NCBI GenBank assembly: GCA_964370965.1 | Contig: CAYJLW010000013.1 | Coordinates: forward strand, 1 to 64,000 | Direction: 5' to 3' | Source of the DNA: CAYJLW01 sp964370965 | GTDB lineage: Bacteria; Actinomycetota; Acidimicrobiia; UBA2766 | DNA length: 64,000 nucleotides | Shown: one piece after another, positions 26,104-33,257 of the stretch | How the letters are laid out: each line of letters begins with the position of its first letter | How positions within the stretch are numbered: the first letter of the stretch is position 1 | Position numbers and translations under genes: made by a program | The notes under the pieces: generated by a model | What the model saw: the letters and a program-made list of their open reading frames with translations, nothing else | What the model was told of the DNA's origin: nothing | The model's database searches: none

Positions 26104-28176
26104 TCATGCGCGGGACCGGGCCGTGGTGAGAACCTCCCGCGCCACCTCCGTGACCCGGTCCGGCGTGAACCCGAACCGGACGAGCAAGTTCTTGAGCGGC
26201 GCGGAGGCACCGAAGGTGTTCATGCCGACCACGGCGCCACCGTCACCGACCCAGCGGTCCCACCCCAGAGTCGAGGCCTGCTCGATCCCCACCCGGGCCG
26301 CGACCCCCGGGGGAAGGACCTCGTCGCGGTACTCGACGGGCTGACGGTCGAACAGCTCCCAGCACGGCATGCTCACCACGCGGGCACCGATGCCTTCGGC
26401 CGCGAGCTCGTCCCGGGCGGACATGGCCAACTGCACCTCGGATCCCGTGGCCAGCAGGATCACGTCCGGAGCACCGCCGGGCGCATCGGCCAGCACGTAG
26501 GCGCCCCGGGACACCCCGTCGGCGGCGCCGAGCCCGGTGCGGTCAAAGGTGGGAAGGGCCTGGCGGCTGAGGATCAGCGCCGCCGGCTCCCGGTGCAACC
26601 CCATGACCACGCGCCAGGTCTCGGCCACCTCGTTGGCATCCCCCGGCCGGAACACCAGGAGGCCGGGCATGGCCCGCAGCGAGGCCACCTGCTCCACGGG
26701 CTGGTGGGTCGGGCCGTCCTGGCCGACGCCGATGGAGTCGTGGGTGAACACGTGGATCACTGGGATCTCCATGAGCGCGGAGAGCCGGATGGCGCCCCGG
26801 GCATAGTCGGAGAAGATGAGGAAGCCCGACCAGAAGGGTCGGACCTTGGTGAGCGCCATGCCGTTGACAATGGCGGCGGTGGCGTGCTCGCGGATGCCGA
26901 AGTGGACGTTGCGGCCGCCCGGCGACGCGGGCTGCAGGTCGCCGGCGTCCGCGGCCGTGATCCTGGTCCTGGTCGACGGTGTCAGGTCGGCGGACCCGCC
27001 GAGGAGCCAGGGGACCCGGCCGGCCACGGCGTCGAGGACCTGGCCGGACGACACCCGGGTCCCGACGCCTGTGGGGTCCGGGTCGAAGGTCGGGACGTCC
27101 GCCTCCCACCCCTCGGGGAGCTCGCGGCGCGCCATGCGCTCGATCTGATCGGCGAGCTCGGGGAACCGAGCGCGGTACGACTCGAATTGCTGCTCCCAGT
27201 CCCGGCGGGCCGAGCGGCCCCGCTCGCCCATCCCAGTGGCGAAGTGCTCCCGGACGCCTTCGGGCACCCAGAAGTCCCGGTCCGGGGGCATGCCGAGGAA
27301 CTCCTTGGTCGATCGGACGTCGGGCCCGAACGGCTCACCGTGGGCCTTGGGGGAGTCCTCGACCGGCGAGCCGTAGCCGATGTGGCTGTGCACCAGCATC
27401 AGGGTCGGCCGCTCCGTCTCGGCCCGGAACGAGTGCAGCGCCCGCTCGACGGCATCGAGGTCGTTGACGTCGGCCACGGTGGTGACGTTCCATCCGTAGG
27501 CCAGGAAGCGGGCTGCCACGTCCTCGGTGAAGGTGATGTCGGTGTGGCCCTCGATGGTCACCCGGTTCGAGTCGTAGATCCAACACAGGTTCGACATGCG
27601 CTGGTGCCCGGCCAGCGACGCCGCCTCCGACGAGATGCCCTCCATCATGCAGCCGTCGCCGGCCAGGGCGTAGACGTCGAAGTCGAAGAGCTCGAACGCG
27701 TCGCGGTTGTAGCGGTCGGCCAGCCAGCGACCGGCCAAGGCCATGCCCACGGACGTGGCCACGCCCTGTCCGAGCGGGCCGGTGGTGGTCTCGACGCCGC
27801 TGGTCCAGCGGTACTCAGGGTGTCCTGGGCAGTGCGAGTCGAGCTCGCGGAACGACTTGATGTCGGCCATGGTGACCGCCAGGTCGCGGCCGACCTCGTA
27901 GTCCTCGTCGACGGCATGCACGCCCGTGAGGTGCAGGAGCGACCACAGCAGCGCGGAGGCGTGGCCCTCAGACAGCACGAACCGGTCGCGATTCGGCCAG
28001 ATCGGATCCGTGGGGTCGAATCGCAGCACCCGGTTCCACAGCGTGTAGGCGACCGGGGCGACGCCCATCGGGGTGCCCGGATGGCCCGACTCCGCCCGCT
28101 GGATCATGTCCATGCAGAGACCGCGGACGGTGTTCACGGACATCTGGTCCAGGTCGGTCGTGACGGCGTCGCTCAT
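26104..28176 (-). CDS. tkt: Transketolase
   Basis: A 690-residue ThDP enzyme transferring two-carbon units between sugar phosphates. The N-terminal domain carries ESGHPGTPMGVAP and the ThDP/Mg2+ motif GDGCMMEGISSEAA; the central domain has FGIREHATAAIVNGMAL with the catalytic glutamate and HDSIGVGQDGPTHQPVEQ; the C-terminal domain has SMPCWELFDRQ. The ATG follows GAGGAGAG. It comes eight bases after the HAD phosphatase gene in the same operon. Confidence 0.96.
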   Translation of the reverse strand: MSDAVTTDLDQMSVNTVRGLCMDMIQRAESGHPGTPMGVAPVAYTLWNRVLRFDPTDPIWPNRDRFVLSEGHASALLWSLLHLTGVHAVDEDYEVGRDLAVTMADIKSFRELDSHCPGHPEYRWTSGVETTTGPLGQGVATSVGMALAGRWLADRYNRDAFELFDFDVYALAGDGCMMEGISSEAASLAGHQRMSNLCWIYDSNRVTIEGHTDITFTEDVAARFLAYGWNVTTVADVNDLDAVERALHSFRAETERPTLMLVHSHIGYGSPVEDSPKAHGEPFGPDVRSTKEFLGMPPDRDFWVPEGVREHFATGMGERGRSARRDWEQQFESYRARFPELADQIERMARRELPEGWEADVPTFDPDPTGVGTRVSSGQVLDAVAGRVPWLLGGSADLTPSTRTRITAADAGDLQPASPGGRNVHFGIREHATAAIVNGMALTKVRPFWSGFLIFSDYARGAIRLSALMEIPVIHVFTHDSIGVGQDGPTHQPVEQVASLRAMPGLLVFRPGDANEVAETWRVVMGLHREPAALILSRQALPTFDRTGLGAADGVSRGAYVLADAPGGAPDVILLATGSEVQLAMSARDELAAEGIGARVVSMPCWELFDRQPVEYRDEVLPPGVAARVGIEQASTLGWDRWVGDGGAVVGMNTFGASAPLKNLLVRFGFTPDRVTEVAREVLTTARSRA

Positions 28177-28184
28177 CTCTCTCC

Positions 28185-29030
28185 TCAAGGGGTCGAGCCG
28201 TTGCCCAGGGTCGGCAGGACATAGCGCTCCACGGCGTGGGCGAAGCCGTCCTCGGCGTTGGACGCGGTCACATGGCGGGCCGCTCGCTGGACCTCGCGGT
28301 CGGCGTTGCCCATGGCGATGCTCATCCCGGAGCGGGCGAACATGAGGATGTCGTTGGGCATGTCCCCGAGCGTGCAGACCGCCTCCGCCGCTATGCCGAG
28401 CGTCTCGCACAGGTGGCCCGCCACTACTCCCTTGTTGGCGAGGGGGTGGGTGACGTCGAGGTAGTAGGGCTGGGAGCGGGCGGCCGACACGTGGTGGCCG
28501 ACGAGTTCCCGCGCCTCGCCCTCCACGCGGGCCACGAGGTCGTGGTCGTCGCTGACTCCGACGATCTTGGCCAGGCCGGCGCCGTCGGCCGCGGCGGCGA
28601 CCACGTCGTCGAAGTCGCTCACGACCGTGGGCTCGAACTGCACCGTGAAGGCCTCCCGGCCCACGTGGGGCGCGTCGGCGTCGCGGACCAACCACTCGGC
28701 GCCGCGGTAGATCCAGGCGTCCAGCCCCCGGGATTCGATCAGTTCGAGCACCGGGCGGACGGCCACCTCGGGCAGAGTCCGCTGATCGAGCACCTGCATG
28801 GTGGCATCGACGTAGACACCGCCGTTGAAGGCGGCGATGGGCGCGGTGAGGGCCAGGGGATCGACGAGCATGGCCATGCCGCGGGGCGGGCGGCCGCTCG
28901 TCACCGCGAAGGCGATGCCGGCGTCGTGAAGCCGGTGCACGGCCTCCACCGCTGCGTCGGTCAGCACCTTGTCGGGCGTCACGAGCGTGCCGTCGACGTC
29001 GGTGAGGACGAGGTGGACCGCCGTCGTCAC
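28185..29030 (-). CDS. HAD-superfamily sugar-phosphate phosphatase, Cof type
   Basis: A 281-residue hydrolase with the HAD nucleophile motif TDVDGTLVT (aspartates 11 and 13), motif II TSGRPP, and motif IV GDMPNDILMF after a conserved NKGV segment. A C2B cap of the Cof type occupies the middle. Relatives dephosphorylate sugar phosphates or phosphorylated cofactors; within this operon a sugar phosphate is likely. The ATG overlaps the stop of the NDH-2 remnant by ATGA. Confidence 0.85.
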   Translation of the reverse strand: MTTAVHLVLTDVDGTLVTPDKVLTDAAVEAVHRLHDAGIAFAVTSGRPPRGMAMLVDPLALTAPIAAFNGGVYVDATMQVLDQRTLPEVAVRPVLELIESRGLDAWIYRGAEWLVRDADAPHVGREAFTVQFEPTVVSDFDDVVAAAADGAGLAKIVGVSDDHDLVARVEGEARELVGHHVSAARSQPYYLDVTHPLANKGVVAGHLCETLGIAAEAVCTLGDMPNDILMFARSGMSIAMGNADREVQRAARHVTASNAEDGFAHAVERYVLPTLGNGSTP

Positions 29031-29233
29031 GTCGTTCCCGTCTCGTCGACGTCGCCCACCACGGGACCTTCCTCGGCCTCGTCACCCCAGTCGATGAGCC
29101 GGTCCACGAGGGTCACACGAACGTGGGCCTCGGCCAGGGCGACGGCGCAGCCCACCCCGGCGAACCCGCCCCCCGCGACCACGACGTGAGTGCCCGACCG
29201 GCGCTCCTCGGCGGCGCCACGGTGGGACTTCAC
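29027..29233 (-). pseudogene. ndh: Type II NADH dehydrogenase remnant with an internal deletion
   Basis: A GTG at 29233 starts a 68-residue frame that has the NDH-2 FAD motif THVVVAGGGFAGVGCAVAL and RVTLVDR, then at once LIDWGDEAEEGPV, which resembles the very C-terminal tail of actinobacterial NDH-2 enzymes. More than 300 residues of the normal protein are missing in between. Both ends keep their operon junctions: GTGA overlap with the remnant upstream and ATGA overlap with the HAD gene. Confidence 0.7.
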
Positions 29234-29352
29234 GGCACATCTCCGCCGGCAAGACCGGCCCGACAGGGGCTCATCCGCTCGGTCTCCTCCAGAGTGCGGC
29301 CGCTGGTCTCCGCCGAGATCCGCAGGATCCACACGAGGCATGAGGAGTACAT
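29230..29352 (-). pseudogene. C-terminal remnant of an MFS sugar porter
   Basis: The last 40 codons of a reverse frame read CLVWILRISAETSGRTLEET and end in TGA. The AETSGRTLEE string is the well-known C-terminal signature of sugar porters (usually PETKGRTLEE), just after the last membrane helix. The stop overlaps the GTG of the NDH-2 remnant. The rest of the transporter is not present: 29353-29516 shows nothing I recognise. It marks the former start of the glucose operon. Confidence 0.6.
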
Positions 29353-29516
29353 GCGGCGAGGACTCGGTACTTCACCGCCTCGCCGGCGGCTCCTTCGCGA
29401 ACTGTACCCCGCCCCCGAGGGGCGCCGGACCACTCTCCCGACGGGCCCGGGAGACCGTCGCCCGGCACCCCGCCCATGCGGCCGGCATCCCAGGCCGACC
29501 GTTCCTGGCGCGCTCG

Positions 29517-31322
29517 TCAGATGGGCATCCGATAACCGAAGAACTCCTGGTCCTCGTTGTACCCGCCCTGTCCGGCACCGAGGCGGTCGAAGCTTTCCAC
29601 GAGCTCGATGGCCTCGATCCACTTGACCTGCTTGAAGCCGAGCTCGACCTCGTCGCGCAGCCGGAGTGGCGCGCCGTAGGACTCCCCGAGGGGCTCGCCG
29701 TTCATCTCGTAGGCGAGGATGGTGAGCTCGTGGTACATGTTCTCGATCTTGTGGCAGTCGTAGTAGCGCCCGGTGCCGGGGGTCTCGGGGCCTTCGGCGA
29801 AGGAGTAGAAGACGACCCAGCGGGCGCCGGGGAGCGGCTCGGCGAGGGCGAGGACGTCCGACATCGCGACGCCGCCCCACTTGGCGATCCCGGACCAGCC
29901 CTGGATGCAGTAGTGCTGGGTGACCTGTTCCCGCTTGGGCATGGCCAGCAACTCGGAGTAGGAGAGCCTGATCGGGTTGGCCACCAGGCCCTCGATCTTG
30001 AGCGTGTAGTCGGCCCAGCCGCCGGCCCGGAGGCGCCTGTACTCCTCGGAGTCGGGAAGGTGCCCGTTGGGCCAGAAGAAGGCCGAGACGTCCTTCTCGG
30101 AATAGGTGGCCCTGGGGTCCCACCACTCCATCAGCCCCTTGATCCAGCCCACCGTCGCGGCGCCGACCTTCTGCACGGTCCGGGGCCTGCGGATGGTGAA
30201 CGGGGACGCCGCCGCCCCCCAGGCGGCGCCGACGGGCAACCCCCCCCCGTAGACGGCCAGCGCCCACCCCGAGTCCGTGTTCGTGCCGAGCGTGATGTGG
30301 TTGAGGTTCCCGACCAGGCCGGTGGCAAAGACCATCACGGTGTGCATGACGACGAAGAACACCATCCATGCCAGCACGCCGAAGTGGATCGTGCGGGCCA
30401 CTTGACGATTCAGCAGTCCGGCGCCGAAGCCGAACTTCCCGGCGATCGAAGGCGCCTGCAGGAGCCCCGTGACGAATGCCAACGGCGCCGCGACGAAGAT
30501 CGTCAGGAAGTACGCGAGGATCTGCAACCCGTTGAAGCGGGTGAACCCGGTGTTGGCCGGGAAGTCCAGCGACGCGTACTGGATCGCCGCGGACAGGGCG
30601 TTGGGAAACACGTCAAGTGACCGAGGGACCAGCCGTTCCCACTGGCCGCCGGCGAACAGCAACACGAAGAAGATCACGCCGTTGACGAGCCACAACAGGT
30701 CGAAGCTGAAGTGCCACCAGCGGGCCAGGCCGACGGAGTGGCGAAACCCGGGGATACCCAGCCACCTCGGCAACGCCACCGAGTCGTCCTTTGCCGTCCA
30801 CACCTGGGTCGCCTCGGCCGGGTCCTGGCGATCGGCCGGGACAGGGCCCCGGATGCGCAACCATTCACGGCCCGGTCTGCTCCCCGAGTCCAGGCTCAGG
30901 CGGGGGTGGTCGGCCAGGATCTGCAACCCGGCCCGGATGATGAACATCATGAACAACAGGTTGAAGAAGTGCTGCCAGCGCAGCCACCACGGGAACCCTC
31001 CGTCGACCTCCGGCACGTAGGACCCCGACGTGCCCGGGTACCGGCGGATGAAGTCCCGCATCCAGTCGTAGTGACGCAGCTGCTGGGCCACGGCGATCGA
31101 CAGCACCAACCCCACCGCGACCAACGGGACCAACCACAACGAACTGAGCCACCGCCGACCCACCCGCACGAACGGCACCGTGGCCTTCTGGTCCTCCATG
31201 CCCCCCGCCCAGTCCTCCACCACGATGCGCCCGTCTAACACGCCCTGACGTTCGTGCGGATCGAGCAGCCCCTCCAGACGCGCGGCCTCGGTCTCCGGAT
31301 CCGGCTCGGGTGTACCCGTCAT
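29517..31322 (-). CDS. Membrane b-type cytochrome fused to a molybdopterin (sulfite oxidase-like) domain
   Basis: A 601-residue protein. Residues about 55-350 hold five or six membrane helices with histidines in RWQHFFNLLF, RWWHFSFDLLW, TIHFGVL and FVVMHTVMVF, as in FdnI/cytochrome b561-type diheme subunits. Residues about 400-601 are the sulfite-oxidase/MsrP molybdopterin fold, with C472 in HYCIQGWSG as the expected Mo ligand and a later LRLRDEVELGFKQVKW segment. Domain order suggests quinone-linked oxidation or reduction of a small molecule or oxidised residue at the membrane face. There is no Tat signal. The ATG follows AGGAGG. 31323-31535 upstream contains no gene. Confidence 0.82.
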   Translation of the reverse strand: MTGTPEPDPETEAARLEGLLDPHERQGVLDGRIVVEDWAGGMEDQKATVPFVRVGRRWLSSLWLVPLVAVGLVLSIAVAQQLRHYDWMRDFIRRYPGTSGSYVPEVDGGFPWWLRWQHFFNLLFMMFIIRAGLQILADHPRLSLDSGSRPGREWLRIRGPVPADRQDPAEATQVWTAKDDSVALPRWLGIPGFRHSVGLARWWHFSFDLLWLVNGVIFFVLLFAGGQWERLVPRSLDVFPNALSAAIQYASLDFPANTGFTRFNGLQILAYFLTIFVAAPLAFVTGLLQAPSIAGKFGFGAGLLNRQVARTIHFGVLAWMVFFVVMHTVMVFATGLVGNLNHITLGTNTDSGWALAVYGGGLPVGAAWGAAASPFTIRRPRTVQKVGAATVGWIKGLMEWWDPRATYSEKDVSAFFWPNGHLPDSEEYRRLRAGGWADYTLKIEGLVANPIRLSYSELLAMPKREQVTQHYCIQGWSGIAKWGGVAMSDVLALAEPLPGARWVVFYSFAEGPETPGTGRYYDCHKIENMYHELTILAYEMNGEPLGESYGAPLRLRDEVELGFKQVKWIEAIELVESFDRLGAGQGGYNEDQEFFGYRMPI

Positions 31323-31535
31323 GGCGTCCTCCTGGCCAGGCGACCCGAACGGCCCTTCGACGACCTCACCGATCGAGCACCCGGTCTGGGTCGCGCGCCC
31401 TCACCGTCGGCAGACCCGCCCCTCGGTGCGGATCGTCGCTCGCACAGAGCGGCATCCTATCTTCGCCGGTTCCCGCCCGGCCGACACTGCCGAGGACCCG
31501 TGCCGCCGCCGCCGCCGAAGCCGGGTCCCGCCCGG

Positions 31536-32399
31536 TCAGGCTGGGGACGGCGGCCCCTGCAAAAGAGCCGCCGGCATCGCCGGGGCCCGGCCCTCGGCGG
31601 CGGCCTGCATGCGCTCCACGGCAGCGGTGGCGAGCTCGGAATGGGGGAAGACCCAGAAGCGACCGGAGCGCACGGCGTCGAGGACCTGGGTCGCGACGTC
31701 TCCGGGTTCGAGGCCGGCGGCGACGACCTGGCTGAGGGTTTCCCGCATCGCCTGGGTGGACCGCCCGTAGGTGGGAGCGGGGCCGAGACGGTCGGGCCAG
31801 TTGCGCTCGGCGTCGGGGAGCCCGGTGTTCACCCAGCTCGGGCACACCACCGAGACACGCACCGGTGACCCCATCAGGGCAAGGTCGTGGTGGAGGGACT
31901 CCGAGAGTCCCACGACGGCGTGCTTGCTCGCCACGTAGGGGCCGAACACCGGCGCGGCCACGACACCGAGGACCGAGGCCGTGTTCACGACGTGGCCCTC
32001 GCCCTGGGCGACGAGACGGGGCACGAAGGCGCTGATCCCGTGGACGACGCCGTAGAGGTTCACGCCCAGCACCCACTCCCAGACGGAAGCGGGGACCTTC
32101 CAGCTCAGGCCGCCGCCGGCGACACCGGCGTTGTTGCAGAGCACGTGTACGGCGCCGTGGCGCTCGAAGGCGGCGTCCGCCAGCGCCTCCACGGCGGCGA
32201 GCGAGGCGACGTCGGTGGGGACGGCGAGGACGTCGGTCCCGCGGCGGCGGAGCTTTTCGGCGGCCACCGCCAGTTGGGCCTCTTCCACGTCGGCGAGCAC
32301 GACCGCCATGCCCTCGGCGCCGAAGCGTTCCGCCAGGGCGTAGCCGATGCCGCTCGCCCCGCCGGTGACCACGGCGACCTTTCCGCTGAGCTCGTCCAT
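31536..32399 (-). CDS. Short-chain dehydrogenase/reductase
   Basis: A 287-residue SDR with TGGASGIGYALAERF near residue 13, NNAGVAGGG, and the YVASKHAV active site with a serine 13 residues earlier (TASVLG). The C-terminal half, with WVNTGLPDAERNWP, resembles oxidoreductases acting on hydrophobic alcohols. It is divergently transcribed from the acetoacetate-decarboxylase-like gene and shares with it the operator-like palindrome at 32452. The ATG follows GAGGAG; the much longer frame upstream is shadow of the molybdopterin gene. Confidence 0.85.
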   Translation of the reverse strand: MDELSGKVAVVTGGASGIGYALAERFGAEGMAVVLADVEEAQLAVAAEKLRRRGTDVLAVPTDVASLAAVEALADAAFERHGAVHVLCNNAGVAGGGLSWKVPASVWEWVLGVNLYGVVHGISAFVPRLVAQGEGHVVNTASVLGVVAAPVFGPYVASKHAVVGLSESLHHDLALMGSPVRVSVVCPSWVNTGLPDAERNWPDRLGPAPTYGRSTQAMRETLSQVVAAGLEPGDVATQVLDAVRSGRFWVFPHSELATAAVERMQAAAEGRAPAMPAALLQGPPSPA

Positions 32400-32451
32400 C
32401 GCTGACTCCTCGTGTGCGGGGGGCCTTGCGTTCCCCGCCGTTCCGTGTGAT

Positions 32452-32465
32452 AGTACTGCAATACT
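32452..32465. promoter_or_regulatory. Near-palindromic operator between divergent genes
   Basis: AGTACTGCAATACT is palindromic at 12 of 14 positions, with TGCA at its centre. It lies 52 bases ahead of the SDR start and 30 ahead of the decarboxylase-like GTG, in the only A/T-rich part of this gap. A TetR-type repressor controlling both genes is a guess. Confidence 0.45.
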
Positions 32466-32495
32466 GAACATGGATTCATTTTTCGGAGGCACCCC

Positions 32496-33218
32496 GTGAC
32501 CGACATCTTCGCCATGCCACAGCCAGGGGAGATGATGTGGATCGGCGCCCGCATCCTCGTCGTCGACGTCGAGGTGCACGCCGAGGCGGCCCGCCGCCTC
32601 CTGCCCCCCACCCTGGAGCTGTCCGAGCCGGCGGCAGCCACCCTCTTCGTCGCCGAGTACCCCGAGACTGCCTTCGGCTCCGTCTACAACGAGGCCGCCG
32701 TCATCCTCCACGGCACCGACGGCAAGGGCGAGATCGGCCACTGCCCCTGGATGGTCGTGGACGAGGACACCGCCCTCATCCTCGGCCGGGAGACGCTCGG
32801 TTTCCCGAAGAAGCTCGCCGACATCAGCCTCCAGCTCGACGGCGACCGCGCCGTGGGCACCGTCGTGCGCCGCGGCGAGGAGGTCCTGCGCCTCGAGGCT
32901 CACCTGGGTGGCGTCGAGACCGACCCCGAGCCCATCCTGGCCCGCCGGGGCGTGAACCTCTTCGGCTCGATCATCGGGGGCATGCGCCTCATCGAGCTCC
33001 CTCCTCCCAACCAGGAGATACACGAATCCCGCAGCGCGGAGGCCAAGGTCGTCCTGGGGCGCACCGACCGCGACCCCCTGGGCGACCTCCGGGCCGGGAC
33101 GGTCCGCGGGGCCCGCTACGTCCACCTGGACTTCGGCTCCGGCACCGACATGCCCAAGCTCCTGGGCAAGGTCGACTTCGCCTGGAGCCTCCCCCGGTTC
33201 CTCGCCAACGCCCTCTGA
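32496..33218 (+). CDS. Acetoacetate decarboxylase-like (ADC family) protein
   Basis: A 240-residue protein of the ADC superfamily. The family's Schiff-base lysine occurs in LGFPKKLADI at residues 105-106, after the conserved E-T and G-R residues; the fold is a beta-barrel cone. Classical enzymes decarboxylate acetoacetate, whereas many family members act as aldolase-dehydratases on other keto acids, so the exact reaction is open. The GTG at 32496 follows GGAGG. It is 39 bases ahead of the molybdopterin oxidoreductase and probably in the same transcript. Confidence 0.82.
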   Translation: MTDIFAMPQPGEMMWIGARILVVDVEVHAEAARRLLPPTLELSEPAAATLFVAEYPETAFGSVYNEAAVILHGTDGKGEIGHCPWMVVDEDTALILGRETLGFPKKLADISLQLDGDRAVGTVVRRGEEVLRLEAHLGGVETDPEPILARRGVNLFGSIIGGMRLIELPPPNQEIHESRSAEAKVVLGRTDRDPLGDLRAGTVRGARYVHLDFGSGTDMPKLLGKVDFAWSLPRFLANAL

Positions 33219-33257
33219 GCGCACCGAGCCACGCTCCCTTCCCCACGAGGCACTGAC

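Noticed and set aside
29353..29516. Possible further exon-like pieces of the sugar porter
   Set aside because: Frames were read on both strands and none showed a transporter motif.
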